A stretch of 64,000 bases of DNA from Agromyces archimandritae (GTDB lineage: Bacteria > Actinomycetota > Actinomycetes > Actinomycetales > Microbacteriaceae): assembly GCF_018024495.1 (NCBI RefSeq), contig NZ_CP071696.1, positions 2,604,001-2,668,000 of the forward strand, written 5' to 3'. Below the pieces are notes generated by a model. It made no database searches and was not told the DNA's origin. It worked only from the letters and a program-made list of their open reading frames with translations. Each line of letters starts with the position of its first letter. Positions within the stretch are counted from its first letter, which is position 1. Made by a program: the position numbers and the translations under genes. This document shows positions 44,056 through 55,000 of the stretch, one piece after another.

Positions 44056-44697
44056 GTGAGCGTCATCGGCATCTACGGGGCCGGCAAGGTCGGCACGGCG
44101 CTCGCCCGGCTCCTCAACGATGCCGGCTACGAGGTGCGCATGACCGGTTCGGCCAGGCAGACCGCCCTCGAACTCCTCGTCGGCGTCGTCGCCCCCGGTG
44201 CCACGGTCGCCTCGGCCGAGGAGCTCGCCGAAACCGCCGACCTCGTCATCATCGCGGTGCCGTTCGGCAAGGCGCAGACGGTGCCGTGGGCGCTCTTCGG
44301 CGGCAAGATCGTCGTCGACGCCATGAACTACTGGCCGCCCGTCGACGGCAACATCCAGGCGGTGGATGCCGACCCGCGCTCCACGAGCGAGATCCACGCC
44401 GCACTGAACCCCGGGGCGCGGCTCGTGAAGTCGCTGAACCATCTCGGCTACCACGACATGGAGGACGACGCGCTGCCGGCCGGGTCGATCCTGCGGCGGG
44501 CGCTCGCCGTCGCCGGCGACGACGCCGAGGCACGCGCGGCGGTCGCCGAGATCATCGACGCGATCGGCTTCGACCCGGTGGATGCCGGGCCGCTCGCCGC
44601 CGGCCGGGTGCTGGAGCCCGGCGGGCCCGTCTTCGGCCGCGAGCTTTCGCGGGGCGAGCTGGAGGGCATCGTCGCCGGGCGCGGCCTCGCCGCCTGA
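44056..44697 (+). CDS. NAD(P)-binding protein, F420-NADP oxidoreductase-like
   Basis: 213 residues from GTG after GAGGAG. Rossmann motif IGIYGAGKVGTALAR at the N-terminus, DLVIIAVPFG, then VDAMNYWPP and NHLGYHDM. Belongs to the F420-dependent NADP reductase-related family, many members of which use NAD(P)H and do not need F420. Confidence 0.85.
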   Translation: MSVIGIYGAGKVGTALARLLNDAGYEVRMTGSARQTALELLVGVVAPGATVASAEELAETADLVIIAVPFGKAQTVPWALFGGKIVVDAMNYWPPVDGNIQAVDADPRSTSEIHAALNPGARLVKSLNHLGYHDMEDDALPAGSILRRALAVAGDDAEARAAVAEIIDAIGFDPVDAGPLAAGRVLEPGGPVFGRELSRGELEGIVAGRGLAA

Positions 44698-44728
44698 GCG
44701 GGCGGCAGCCCGATCGACGGCGGGGGCG

Positions 44729-45607
44729 TCAGCGCATCGTCACCGCCGTCGACATGTCGACGACGGTCGATCCGCCCTCCTCGCCGACCGAGAACCCGGT
44801 GCGGATGCCGCCGAATTCGCCGAGCGCGCGCACATGCGTGCCGCCGCACGGGATCCGCGCGGTGCCCTCCGGCAGTTCGCACACCCAGGTGCGGCGGTCG
44901 GTGAGGCCCTCGCCCTCGCACTCGACGCGGACGGGTGCGGCCGAGCCGACCCAGATCGCCAGGCGTGCTTCGACGTCGGCGTCGAGGCCCTGAAGGGCGT
45001 CGAGGAAGCCGGCGGCGTCGAAGCCGGCGCGTCGCAGCGACTTGTTCAGCCGGTAGCGGTCGAGCGAGCCGTATTCGAGGATCGTCGAGCGCGAGTTCGC
45101 GGCCGAGTCGAAGTCGGGGCTGCCGAGGCTGTCGCGTCGCGGCTCCTTCGTCCAGCGTTCGGCGACGGCGGCGTTCAGGGCGAGCGCGGCGAGATGGCAG
45201 GCGGTGTGCCCGGCCGAGACGGCGTCGCGGAACGCTTCGTCGGCCGCGGTCGTGAGCTCGTCGCCCTCGGCGATCCCGGCGTCCTCGGGCACGAGGTGGG
45301 CGACGACGAACGCCCAGCTCTCGGTGCCCTTCCGCACCGGCACGGCGTCGCCGACGAAGAGGGCGAGGCCGTCGGTGGCCGCGACCACGGCATCCACGAT
45401 GGGGATCTTCTCGCCGCCCGCGGTCTCGAACCACGCCCGGTCGGCCGGCTGGTCGGGCCAGGCCGGGTCGAGCGGATGCACGCTCGTGACGTCGGTGAGC
45501 ACGGCGGCACGGCCGTCGCCGAGCGGCTCGACGTGCAGCACCCGGGCGCGAGCGGTGAGCTCGCCGGCCGGGTAGACGACGCGGGTGTCGGCGGCGGGCA
45601 GCGTCAT
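44729..45607 (-). CDS. AlaX-type alanyl-tRNA editing protein
   Basis: 292 residues. Trans-editing hydrolase that removes Ser or Gly from mischarged tRNA-Ala. Zinc motifs HTACH (HxxxH) and CGGTH (CxxxH) are present. N-terminal about 100 residues resemble the AlaRS beta-barrel. Start codon overlaps the stop of the small membrane protein gene upstream (TGATG), so translation is coupled. Confidence 0.88.
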   Translation of the reverse strand: MTLPAADTRVVYPAGELTARARVLHVEPLGDGRAAVLTDVTSVHPLDPAWPDQPADRAWFETAGGEKIPIVDAVVAATDGLALFVGDAVPVRKGTESWAFVVAHLVPEDAGIAEGDELTTAADEAFRDAVSAGHTACHLAALALNAAVAERWTKEPRRDSLGSPDFDSAANSRSTILEYGSLDRYRLNKSLRRAGFDAAGFLDALQGLDADVEARLAIWVGSAAPVRVECEGEGLTDRRTWVCELPEGTARIPCGGTHVRALGEFGGIRTGFSVGEEGGSTVVDMSTAVTMR

Positions 45608-45783
45608 CAGGAGTGGTCGGATCGGCCGTAGACGTTGATGGGCAGCATGAGCGCGACGGTGACGCACAGGATGCCGGCGATGAAGACGATCGTCTCGGCG
45701 CCGGCGACGCCCGGTGCGACCCCGAAGAGCCACATGCCGAAGCCGAACAGCGCCAGCGAGATCACGAAGAGTACGGCGTTCAT
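45607..45783 (-). CDS. 58-residue two-helix membrane protein
   Basis: Short gene encoding a protein that begins MNAVLFVISLALFGFGMWLF and ends YGRSDHS, with two hydrophobic helices (about 3-20 and 29-48). AAGGG ribosome site 8 bases before the ATG, and the stop overlaps the AlaX start. Function unknown. Confidence 0.7.
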   Translation of the reverse strand: MNAVLFVISLALFGFGMWLFGVAPGVAGAETIVFIAGILCVTVALMLPINVYGRSDHS

Positions 45784-45829
45784 GCGGGATGCCCTTCCGC
45801 CCGGCGCACCTCGACGGGCTCGCCCCAGT

Positions 45830-47002
45830 CTATCGAGCGGGGGCCTCGCCGACCGGGCCGAGCCAGGCGTTCGCGACCGTCGCGTGGGCGGATTCGTCGT
45901 CGGAGGGGTGGAAGATGCCGGCGAGCACGTCGCGATACAGCCGCCCGAGCTCGTTTCCGGCGAAGTAGCTGCCGCCGCCGGCGACGCGGATCGCCTGGTC
46001 GACGACCTGCCTGGCCGTTTCGGTCGAGCGGATCTTGACCCCCGAAAGCTTGGCGAACCACCGGCCGCCGTGGTCGGCGAGCGTGTCGACGTCGCGGGCG
46101 AGGGCGGTCAGCTGTGGTTCGAGGGCGTCCTGCGCGATCGCGGCGTCGGCGATGCGCCAGCGGATGTCGGGGTCGTCGGCGAGGCTCGCGCCCGTCTTCA
46201 TGGAGGTGCGCCGGCGCGCCGCCTCGACGGCGAGTTCGAGCGCGCGCGCCCCGATGCCCGCGTAGACGGATGCGAGGAGGATCTCGAAGCTCGCGAAGAT
46301 CCCGAAGATGAAGGGGTCGGCGTTGGGGCCGGGGTCGAGGCGCCGCACGATGCGGTCGGCGGGTGCGAAGGCGCCGTCGAGCACGGTCGTGCACGATTGG
46401 CTGGCGCGCATGCCGAGCGTGTCCCAGTCGTCCAGCACCTTCACGCCGGGGTCGCCGCGGTCGACGAAGCCGTAGACGATCTTCGGCGCATCCGCCGACG
46501 TCGAATCGAGCCCCATGGTGCCGAGCCTGGTCCATGCCGGCGAGAGCGAGGTGAAGATCTTCCGCCCGCGGAAGCGGATCCCGCCCTCTTCGGGCGTCGC
46601 CTCGGTGCGGGAGCCGAAGAGCATGAGGTCGTTGCCGGCTTCGCTGATGCCGAAGGCGAACACCTCGCCGGCGGCGGCTTCGCGCTGCACGAACTCGAGC
46701 GCATCGTCGCCTCGATCCCGGAGCACCTTCGCGACGCCGAGCCACACGAGGTGCATGTTCACGGCGAGCGCGGTGGCCGGGGCGGCCCCGGCGAGCCGCA
46801 TCTGCGCCCGTACGGCGTCTTCGAGCCGCCAGCCGTGGCCGCCGAGCTCGGCCGGGACGAGGGCGCGGAGGTACCCGGCCGCCTCGAGCTCGGCGAGGTC
46901 CTCGGTGAAGAAGGCGTTCTCGCGGTCGTATCGAGGCGCCCGTTCGCGGATGCGGTCGAGCAGGGCGTCGTCGAGCAGGGACTCCGGCGTGGCTGCGCTC
47001 AT
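45830..47002 (-). CDS. acyl-CoA dehydrogenase family flavoprotein
   Basis: 390 residues; N-terminal helical domain, central beta domain (FAFGISEAGND, RKIFTSLSPA), C-terminal four-helix domain (ATARQVVDQAIRVAGGG). The usual catalytic Glu position is hard to assign, and the sequence leans towards the DszC/monooxygenase-like branch. Substrate unknown. Upstream of the small membrane protein by 46 bases on the same strand. Confidence 0.85.
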   Translation of the reverse strand: MSAATPESLLDDALLDRIRERAPRYDRENAFFTEDLAELEAAGYLRALVPAELGGHGWRLEDAVRAQMRLAGAAPATALAVNMHLVWLGVAKVLRDRGDDALEFVQREAAAGEVFAFGISEAGNDLMLFGSRTEATPEEGGIRFRGRKIFTSLSPAWTRLGTMGLDSTSADAPKIVYGFVDRGDPGVKVLDDWDTLGMRASQSCTTVLDGAFAPADRIVRRLDPGPNADPFIFGIFASFEILLASVYAGIGARALELAVEAARRRTSMKTGASLADDPDIRWRIADAAIAQDALEPQLTALARDVDTLADHGGRWFAKLSGVKIRSTETARQVVDQAIRVAGGGSYFAGNELGRLYRDVLAGIFHPSDDESAHATVANAWLGPVGEAPAR

Positions 47003-47074
47003 GGTCGAAAGCCTACGCCCGGCCTCCGACGCCGCCGGGCCGGGCCGGAACCGCCGCCGGCGCCCAGTCGGCGC

Positions 47075-47908
47075 TCAGTCCAGATCGGGGTCGCGGCCGG
47101 TCCGCTCGCCGTTGGCGAGGCCGGCGACGGCATCCATCTGCTCGGGCGTCAGGGCGAAGTCGAAGACGTCGAGGTTCTCGCGGATGCGCGCCTCGCTCGA
47201 CGCTTTCGGGATGGCGATGTTGCCGAGCTGCACCTGCCAGCGCAGCACGACCTGGGCGACGCTGCGGTCGTGGTCGGCGGCGATGCCGGCGAGCACGGGC
47301 TCGGCGAGCATGCGCCCGCGGGCGAGCGGCGACCATGCCTCGGTGCGGATGCCGTGCGCGTCGCCGAAGGCGCGCACCTCGTCCTGCGGCAGCCACGGGT
47401 GCAGCTCGACCTGGTCCACGACCGGGGTGACGCCGGTTTCGTCGATGAGTCGGCGGAGATGGTGCGGGTGGAAGTTCGACACGCCGATGGATCGGACCCG
47501 GCCCTCGTCCCGCAGCCGGATGAGCGCCCGCCAGGTCTCGACGAAGAGGCTCTGCGAGGGCACGGGCCAGTGGATGAGGTACAGATCGAGCCGTTCGAGC
47601 CCGATCCGTTCCATCGTGGCGTCGAAGGCGCGAAGGGCCCGCTCGTAACCGTGGTCGTCGTTCCAGAGCTTGCTCGTGACGAAGAGCTCGTCGCGGGGCA
47701 GGCCCGAGGTGCGGACGGCCTCGCCGACCTCGGCCTCGTTGCCGTAGAGGGCGGCGGTGTCGAGGTGGCGGTAGCCGGCGTCGATCGCGGTGCGGCAGAG
47801 GCGGGCGGTGTCGGCCGGCGGGATCTTGTACGTGCCGAAGCCGATCTGCGGGATCACGGCACCGTCGGCCAGGGGCAGGAGGGGAGCGGGCGGGAGCGGG
47901 GCGGTCAT
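47075..47908 (-). CDS. aldo/keto reductase
   Basis: 277-residue NADPH-dependent carbonyl reductase with the complete tetrad Asp50, Tyr55, Lys80, His113. IGFGTYKIP start, IGVSNF and IPKASSEARIREN (NADPH binding) present. AGGAGG ribosome site. Paralogous to the reductase at 58.7 kb. Confidence 0.92.
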   Translation of the reverse strand: MTAPLPPAPLLPLADGAVIPQIGFGTYKIPPADTARLCRTAIDAGYRHLDTAALYGNEAEVGEAVRTSGLPRDELFVTSKLWNDDHGYERALRAFDATMERIGLERLDLYLIHWPVPSQSLFVETWRALIRLRDEGRVRSIGVSNFHPHHLRRLIDETGVTPVVDQVELHPWLPQDEVRAFGDAHGIRTEAWSPLARGRMLAEPVLAGIAADHDRSVAQVVLRWQVQLGNIAIPKASSEARIRENLDVFDFALTPEQMDAVAGLANGERTGRDPDLD

Positions 47909-47968
47909 GTCGTCCTCCTTCGTGCCGGGTGCGGATGCCGTGGCGCGCGGATCCGCACCGCGCCGGCG

Positions 47969-49177
47969 TCATCCGGGCTGGATCGAGACGGGTTCGGTGT
48001 CGGGGATGGGCCCGGCGTCGCGGCCGCGCAGGTCCGGGGTCCACGGCCGGCCGCCGAGGGCCACGAGGAAGCCGGCGAGCGCGAAGCCCGCGGCGACCCA
48101 GAACGCGCCGACGGCGCCGGAGCCGTCGATGAGGAAGCCGGCCAGGGCCGAGCCGATGGCGGCGCCGATGAGCTGGCCGGTGCCGACCCACCCGTACGCC
48201 TCGGCGGTGTCGGAGAACTTCACGCTCGACGAGACGGTCGCGAAGATGACGGCGAAGACGGGGGCGATGCCGACGCCGGCGATGAAGAGGGTCGCGGCCA
48301 GCCACCAGAACTCCATGACGAAGGCGGCGAGGGCGGTGCCGGCGAAGATGATGAACATGCGCCGGGCCATGGCCCACGGGCCGATCGGCAGGTGCCCGAA
48401 GGAGAGGCCGCCGACGAGGCTGCCGACGGCGAAGACGGCCAGGACGAGGCCCGCTTCCGCGCCGCCGTGGCCGAAGACGGCGACGACGCCGGCTTCGATC
48501 GCGGCGCTCGCACCGACGAGCAGGAAGCCGATGATCGTGCCGAGCAGCACGGCGGGCCGGGCGAGCACGACCCCGAAGCGCCGCTTGGAGCGGGGGATGC
48601 GCACGAGCCCGAGTTCGGGGGAGGAGATGAACCAGAGGCCGCCGCCGATCATGATGACCGCGGCGAGCAGGATGCCCCAGACGGTGCCGACCTGGGTGGA
48701 GACGAACGTCGTGACCACGGGCCCGAGCACCCAGATGATCTCCTGCGCGCTCGCGTCGAGGGAGAAGAGCGGGGTGAGCTGCTTGGAGTTGACCATCTTC
48801 GGATAGATGGTGCGCACGGCCGGCTGCACGGGCGGCGACGACAGCCCGGCGATGAACCCCACGATGAGGTACACGGGCATGAGCGGCGGGATGAGGCCGA
48901 TGACGACGACGGCGACCGAGCAGACGGCGAGGGTGATCCAGAGCACCGGACGCATGCCGTGGATGCCCATGAGCCGGCTCGTGAAGGGGCCGGCGATGGC
49001 CTGCCCGATGGAGGTGGCCGCGAGCACGAGGCCCGCGAGGCCGTACGAACCCGTCTGCTGCTCGACATGCAGGAGGAACGCCAGCGAGAGCATTCCCGAC
49101 GGGAACCGCGCGGTCAACTGCGCGGCGACGATGCGTGCGACGCCGGGCGATTTGAGGATGTCCGAGTAAGCGCTCAC
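47969..49177 (-). CDS. MFS transporter (third)
   Basis: 402 residues from GTG 49177 (a TTG three codons upstream is possible), 12 helices, loop motif SRLMGIHGMRP between helices 2 and 3. TACAGT lies 8 bases before the GTG. The C-terminal tail is charged. Likely exporter; substrate unknown. Sixty bases upstream of the aldo/keto reductase on the same strand. Confidence 0.85.
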   Translation of the reverse strand: MSAYSDILKSPGVARIVAAQLTARFPSGMLSLAFLLHVEQQTGSYGLAGLVLAATSIGQAIAGPFTSRLMGIHGMRPVLWITLAVCSVAVVVIGLIPPLMPVYLIVGFIAGLSSPPVQPAVRTIYPKMVNSKQLTPLFSLDASAQEIIWVLGPVVTTFVSTQVGTVWGILLAAVIMIGGGLWFISSPELGLVRIPRSKRRFGVVLARPAVLLGTIIGFLLVGASAAIEAGVVAVFGHGGAEAGLVLAVFAVGSLVGGLSFGHLPIGPWAMARRMFIIFAGTALAAFVMEFWWLAATLFIAGVGIAPVFAVIFATVSSSVKFSDTAEAYGWVGTGQLIGAAIGSALAGFLIDGSGAVGAFWVAAGFALAGFLVALGGRPWTPDLRGRDAGPIPDTEPVSIQPG

Positions 49178-49352
49178 TTGCCCCAACTGTAGCGAGCGGA
49201 TGCCGTGAGTCGGCCGAACCCGGGCGCACCCGAATCGTTATCCGCCGGAAACGTCATTCGGCCGGCTCTGTATTAGTCTCGGCGTGTCGGTGACGTCCAG
49301 GGGTGCGGGGTCTCGCCGGCCGCCCTGTCCCATGACCCCTGAGGAAGTGCCC

Positions 49353-50258
49353 ATGCGTCACACCCGTCTCCTCGCCGTGCCGGCCGCCCTGGCCGCGGCG
49401 GCTCTGCTGCTCACCGGCTGCGTCGACAACTCCGCGGGGGCCGGCGACGCGTCCGAGAAGCCCGCCGCGAACGGATCCGTCACCGTCGACGAGGCCGCAG
49501 CCGCCCTCCTGCCCGATGAGGTCGCCGAGTCCGGCAAGCTCATCGTCGGCACCGACGGCGCCTACCCGCCCAACGAGTACAAGGACGCCGACGGCGAGCC
49601 GACCGGCTGGGGCGTGGAGCTCGCCGAGGCGCTCGCCGCGAAGCTCGGCCTCGAGGCCGACATCCAGATCGCGAGCTTCGACAACATCATCCCCTCGGTG
49701 CAGGGCGGCAAGTTCAACATCGGCATGTCCTCGTTCACCGACACGGTCGAGCGCGAGGAGCAGGTCGACTTCGTCAACTACTACGAGGCCGGCATCATGT
49801 GGGCCTCGGCCGCCGGCAACGACGTCGACCCCGAAGACGCGTGCGGCCTGAAGGTCGCCGTGCAGGCCACCACCTACGAGGACACCGACGAGGTGCCGGC
49901 GAAGTCGGAGGCGTGCGTGGCCGCCGGCAAGCCCGCCATCGACAAGGTGCAGTTCGACACGCAGGACCAGGCGACGAACGCCGTGGCCCTCGGGCAGGTG
50001 GATGCCATGAGCGCCGACTCCCCGGTCACCCTGTACGCGATCTCGAAGACCGGCGACAAGCTGCAGGCGGCCGGCGAGTCGTTCGACGTCGCGCCCTACG
50101 GCGTGGCGGTCGGCAAGGACTCGGGCCTCGTCGAGGCGATCCAGGCGGCCATGCAGGCCCTCGTCGACGACGGCACCTACGGCGAGATCCTCGAGGCCTG
50201 GGGCGTCGCCGACGGCGGCATCGACGAGATCACGATCAACGCGGCGGGCAGCAACTGA
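49353..50258 (+). CDS. polar amino-acid ABC transporter, lipoprotein binding subunit
   Basis: 301 residues; signal peptide with lipobox LLLTGC, lipidated Cys23. Type 2 periplasmic-binding fold: [51 protein letters not shown]. Exact amino acid not predictable. GAGGA site before the ATG; a TAGTCT box at 49274-49279 is the likely -10. First gene of a three-gene importer operon. Confidence 0.93.
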   Translation: MRHTRLLAVPAALAAAALLLTGCVDNSAGAGDASEKPAANGSVTVDEAAAALLPDEVAESGKLIVGTDGAYPPNEYKDADGEPTGWGVELAEALAAKLGLEADIQIASFDNIIPSVQGGKFNIGMSSFTDTVEREEQVDFVNYYEAGIMWASAAGNDVDPEDACGLKVAVQATTYEDTDEVPAKSEACVAAGKPAIDKVQFDTQDQATNAVALGQVDAMSADSPVTLYAISKTGDKLQAAGESFDVAPYGVAVGKDSGLVEAIQAAMQALVDDGTYGEILEAWGVADGGIDEITINAAGSN

Positions 50259-50260
50259 TC

Positions 50261-51241
50261 GTGCCCGATCCCAGCACCACCCCGCCGGCACCGGGCGTCG
50301 CCCCGGTGCCGGCGTCGGCCGTGTCCCGGGAGCCGATCAAGGCGGTGCGCCTGCGGCATCCGTGGCGCAACGTGTTCGCCGTCGTGCTCCTGGCCGTCGC
50401 GGCGCTCTTCATCATCGACGCCGCCGGCCGCCCGGCCTACGACTGGCCGACGGTCGGCAAGTACCTCTTCGATCAGCGCGTCTCGCAGGCGGCGCTCGTC
50501 ACCCTCGAGCTCACCGTGCTCTCGATGATCATCGCGATCATCCTCGGAGTCGTGCTGGCCGTCATGCGGCTGTCGCCGAACCCGGTCGTCACGTCGATCG
50601 CCTGGGTGTACCTGTGGGTGTTCCGCGGCACGCCCGTCTACGTGCAGCTCGTGTTCTGGGGGCTCGTCGCGATCATCTACCAGACGATCGACATCGGCAT
50701 CCCGTTCGCCGAACCGTGGGCCTCGTTCGAGACCAAGGAAGTCTTCGGGCCGTTCTGGCTCGCGGTCATCGGCCTGTCGCTGAACGAGTCGGCCTACATG
50801 GCCGAGATCGTCCGCGCCGGCCTCCTCGCCGTCGACAAGGGCCAGGAGGAGGCGTCGAAGGCGCTCGGCATGAGCTGGTGGCAGACGATGCGCCGCGTCA
50901 TCCTGCCGCAGGCGATGCGCGTCATCATCCCACCGGCCGGCAACGAGGTCATCTCGATGCTGAAGACGACCTCGCTCGTCACCGCGGTGCCGTTCTCGCT
51001 CGAGCTCTACAGTCGCACGCGCGATATCTCCGCCGAGACCTTCAACCCGATCCCGCTGCTCATCGTCGCCTCGATCTGGTATCTGCTGTTCACCTCGATC
51101 CTCATGGTCGGTCAGTACTTCCTCGAGAAGCGCTTCGGCCGCGGCATCGGCGAACGGCCCGAGGCCCGGCGCCGGCCGGGCGAACCCGCCGGGCCCGATG
51201 CCGTCGTCAGCCCGGAGCCGAGCGGAGGGCGAACCCCATGA
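50261..51241 (+). CDS. polar amino-acid ABC transporter permease
   Basis: 326 residues from GTG two bases after the binding-protein stop. Five core helices with the EAA loop [25 protein letters not shown] and [10 protein letters not shown]. One permease only, so a homodimer is expected. Stop overlaps the ATPase start (ATGA). Confidence 0.93.
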   Translation: MPDPSTTPPAPGVAPVPASAVSREPIKAVRLRHPWRNVFAVVLLAVAALFIIDAAGRPAYDWPTVGKYLFDQRVSQAALVTLELTVLSMIIAIILGVVLAVMRLSPNPVVTSIAWVYLWVFRGTPVYVQLVFWGLVAIIYQTIDIGIPFAEPWASFETKEVFGPFWLAVIGLSLNESAYMAEIVRAGLLAVDKGQEEASKALGMSWWQTMRRVILPQAMRVIIPPAGNEVISMLKTTSLVTAVPFSLELYSRTRDISAETFNPIPLLIVASIWYLLFTSILMVGQYFLEKRFGRGIGERPEARRRPGEPAGPDAVVSPEPSGGRTP

Positions 51242-52032
51242 CCGAGACCATGATGAACGCCGCACTGCGAGCCGAGCCGATGGTCCGCGCCGAGCAGGTG
51301 ACGAAGCGCTTCGGCTCGAACGAGGTGCTGAAGGGCGTCTCGCTCGAGGTGCAGCGCGGCGAGGTGCTGTGCCTGCTCGGGCCGAGCGGGTCGGGCAAGT
51401 CGACGTTCCTGCGCTGCATCAACCACCTCGAGCAGGTCACCGCCGGCCGGCTCACGGTCGACGGCCTGCTCGTCGGCTACCGCGAGTCTGGCGGCAAGCT
51501 CTACGAGCTGCATCCGCGCGAGGCCGCCAAGCAGCGACGCGACATCGGCATGGTGTTCCAGCGCTTCAACCTGTTCCCGCACATGACGGCGCTCGAGAAC
51601 GTCATGGAGGCGCCCGTGCTCGTCAAGGGCGTGTCGAAGGCCGCCGCGCGGGCGAAGGCGCATGAGCTCCTCGCCCGCGTCGGGCTCGACGACCGCGCCG
51701 ACTACTACCCGGCCCACCTCTCCGGCGGGCAGCAGCAGCGCGTCGCGATCGCCCGCGCGCTCGCGATGGAACCGAAGCTCATGCTCTTCGACGAGCCCAC
51801 CTCGGCGCTCGATCCCGAGCTCGTGGGCGAGGTGCTGGACGTCATGCGCGAGCTCGCCGAGGACGGCATGACGATGATCGTCGTCACGCACGAGATGGGC
51901 TTCGCCCGCGAGGTCGCCGACTCGCTCGTCTTCATGGACGGCGGGGTCGTGGTCGAGTCGGGCGCCCCCCGCGAGGTGCTCGCCGACCCGCAGCACGAGC
52001 GCACGAAGGCGTTCCTCTCCAAGGTGCTCTGA
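51238..52032 (+). CDS. polar amino-acid ABC transporter ATPase
   Basis: 264 residues. Walker [26 protein letters not shown] (Q-loop), signature [15 protein letters not shown], Walker [15 protein letters not shown], switch [12 protein letters not shown]. GlnQ/HisP type. GGAGGG site before the ATG. The operon ends in a hairpin. Confidence 0.95.
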   Translation: MTETMMNAALRAEPMVRAEQVTKRFGSNEVLKGVSLEVQRGEVLCLLGPSGSGKSTFLRCINHLEQVTAGRLTVDGLLVGYRESGGKLYELHPREAAKQRRDIGMVFQRFNLFPHMTALENVMEAPVLVKGVSKAAARAKAHELLARVGLDDRADYYPAHLSGGQQQRVAIARALAMEPKLMLFDEPTSALDPELVGEVLDVMRELAEDGMTMIVVTHEMGFAREVADSLVFMDGGVVVESGAPREVLADPQHERTKAFLSKVL

Positions 52033-52069
52033 GCCAGGGCGAGCCGAGCAGAGGCGAGCTGAGCCGGGT

Positions 52070-52098
52070 CGGGCGGGTGCGGATGCCGCGCCCGCCCG
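52070..52098. terminator. bidirectional hairpin between importer and hrpA
   Basis: Thirteen-base-pair GC stem with one T-G wobble and 3-base loop, between the convergent ATPase and hrpA stop codons. Confidence 0.65.
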
Positions 52099-52099
52099 G

Positions 52100-55000
52100 T
52101 CAGGCCGCCAGCGCTTTGCGGATGCGCTGCACCGAGACGGGTTCGGCGGTGCCGAGGCGCTGGGCGAACAGCCCGATGCGGAGCTCCTCGAGCATCCACC
52201 GCACCCGCACGAGCCGCGGGTCCGCGTCCGGGTCGATCGGGATCGTGCCCCCGGCCTGCTCGTACGCCTCGCGCGCCTCGTCGATCTCGTTCATGCGCTG
52301 CCGGTCGCGCCCGGGGTTCTCCTGCAGATCGGCGACGCGCGCGGTGATCGCCTGCAGGTAGCGCGGCAGCCGCGGCAGGCGTTCGAGCCCCGTGTCGCGG
52401 ATGAAGCCGCGATGGACGAGTCCTTCGAGGTCGCTTCGCGCATCCGCGAGCGCGGCCATGAGCGCGAGGCTCGACGCCTTCGAGATCGCCTTCTCGGCCG
52501 TGCGCGCCTCGCGCAGCACGGAGGTGACGGTGCGGACCACGTCGAACATGCGATCCACGATGCCGGCCGAGACCGCATCGCGCACGGCCTCGAACTCGGC
52601 GCGGGTGCGGAGCACCCCGGAGGGGTGCCGGGCCCGCAGCTCGGCCTCGATGCAGGCGAGCAGGCAGTCGTCGAGCAGGGCTCGAGGGCCGGGGTAGGGG
52701 CTCGCGGCGAGCGTCAGCTTCTCCTCGTTCGAGAGGTGCTCCTGCACGTAGGCGACGGGCGTCGGGGTGGCGAGCACGAGCAGGCGCAGGATGCCGCGGC
52801 GCGTCGCACGGTCGCGTTCGGCGGCCGTGGCGAGCATCCGGAGCGACACCGCGTCGCCGTCGTCGACGAGCGCCGGGTAGGCGCGTACCGTGTTGCCGGC
52901 CTGGGTGCGGTCGACGTGCTCGGGCAGCTCGTTCCACTCCCATGCCGTGATGCCGCTCCGCTCCGGCAGCCCGCCCGTCGGGGTCGCCGCCGCGACGTCG
53001 CCGGGGGATGCCGCCCCGCCGCGCCGGCCGCCCGGGCCTCGCCCGCGCCCGCCGCCCGGGGCGCGGCCGCCGTCCGGCCCGCCGACCGCGCGGGCGACGG
53101 CCTCCCGCGTCCGCTCGGCCAGGCGCGCCTGCAGGGCGCCGAGATCGGTGTCGCTTCCGAGCGTCTTGCCACGGGCATCCACCGCGCGGAACGTCATCGT
53201 CAGATGACCTGGGATGCGCGAGGCGTCGAAGTCCTCGGCCGTCACGGGCGCATAGGTGAGCCGTTTGACGATCGCGGCGACGACGGCGGCGAACGGTCCG
53301 CGTTCCGCCCCGCCCTCGGGGCCGGCCGGCAGCTCCTCGGCGATCTTGGCGGCCCATTCGGCGGCGGGCACGACCTGGCGGCGGATGACCTTCGGCAGGG
53401 TGCGCAGCATCGCCTGGATGAGTTCGTCGCGGAGGCCGGGCACCTGCCAGTCGAAGCCCGCGGGGTCCAGGCGCGGCAGCAGCACGAGCGGGACGACCAC
53501 GGTCACGCCGTCGTCGTCGGCGCCGGGCTCGAAACGGTAGGCGAGCCGGTACTCCTGATCGCCCTGCCGCCAGCGCTCGGGGAACGCGTCGGCGTCCGGG
53601 GCGCCCGCCTCCTCGCCGAGCAGTTCGGCACGGGTGACGGTGAGCAGCTCCGGCCGGGTGCGGTATTCCTCCCGCCACCAGCGTTCGAAGCTGCGGGCAT
53701 CCGTCGCCTGCCCGGGCACGCGCGCCTCGTAGAAGCGCACGATCGCCTCGTCGCCGGCGAGGATGTCGCGGCGCCGGGTGCGTTCCTCGATCTCGCCGAG
53801 CTCGCGGCGGGTGCGGCGGTTGTCGGCGATGAACGCGAAGACGCGCCGGTCGAGCTTCGACCAGTCCCACTCCTCCTGCACGAGCGCGTGGCGGATGAAG
53901 AGCTCGCGCGCGAGCTCCGGGTCGGCCCGGGCCAGCCGCATCCGCCGTTTCGGTACGATCGGCAGCCCGAACAGCAGCACTTTCTCGTCGGCGACGGCGG
54001 AGCCCTGCTTCTCGTCCCAGCGAGGGTTCGAGAAGCTGCGTTTGGCGAGCGGGCCGGCGAGCGCTTCGGCCCAGGCGGGGTCGATCGCGGCGTTCATGCG
54101 GGCGAAGAGCCGGCTGGTTTCGACGAGTTCGGCGCTCATGACCGCCTGAGGCGGTTTCTTCGCAAGCGCCGACCCCGGGAAGATCGCGAAGCGCGTGCCG
54201 CGGGCCCCGAGGAACTCTGGCCTGGCCCGCGGCCCCTTCGGGGTCTTCGGGTTCTTCGCGGTGGATGCGGCGGCGCGGTCGTCCCGCAGGCCGATGTGCG
54301 AGAGCAGGCCGGCCAGCAGCGAGCGGTGGATGCCGTCGGCCGCCGCTCCGGCCGCGCGCCCCGCGGCATCCGCACCCGTCGCTCCGGCCGCGCGCCTCGC
54401 GGCATCCGCACCCGTCGCTCCGGCCGCGCGCCCCGCGGCATCCGCACCCCGCTCGCCGCCCGCCCCCAGGCCGAGGGGCTTCGCCGCGCGCCGCAGCTGC
54501 CGCACGAGGTCCTGCCACTCGCGCACCCGCAGGTAATTCAGGAACTCGGTGCGGCACATCCGCCGGAAGGCGCTCGAACCGAGCTGCCGCTGCTGCTCCT
54601 CGAGGTGGTTCCAGAGGTTCAGCAGCGTCACGAAGTCGCTCGTCGGGTCGACGAAGCGGGCGTGCATCGCATCGGCCTGCTCGCGCTTGTCGAGCGGCCG
54701 CTCGCGCGGGTCCTGCACCGTGAGCCCGGCGACGATCGCGAGCACCTCCTCGGTGACGCCGTGCACGCGCGACTCGACGACCATCCGCCCGAAACGCGGC
54801 TCGATCGGCAGGCGCGCGAGCTGCCGCCCGATGCGCGTGAGGCGGGGCCCCGCGTCGGCGGCAGGCCCCTCCTCGAGGGCGCCGAGCTCCGCGAGCAGCT
54901 CGAGGCCGTCGCGCACGCCCCGCGGGTCCGGCGGGGTGAGGAACGGGAAGTCGGCGACCGGCCCGAGGCCGAGCGAGGCCATCTGCAGGATGACGCTCGC

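Noticed and set aside
45613..46038. Plus-strand frame opposite the small membrane protein and acyl-CoA dehydrogenase
   Set aside because: Arg/Ser/His-rich shadow translation with no ribosome site; the minus-strand genes have clear family motifs.
54345..54450. CRISPR-like array
   Set aside because: The repeats are contiguous, lack spacers and lie in frame in hrpA; the pairs at 37383 and 59525 are also too few and have no cas genes.
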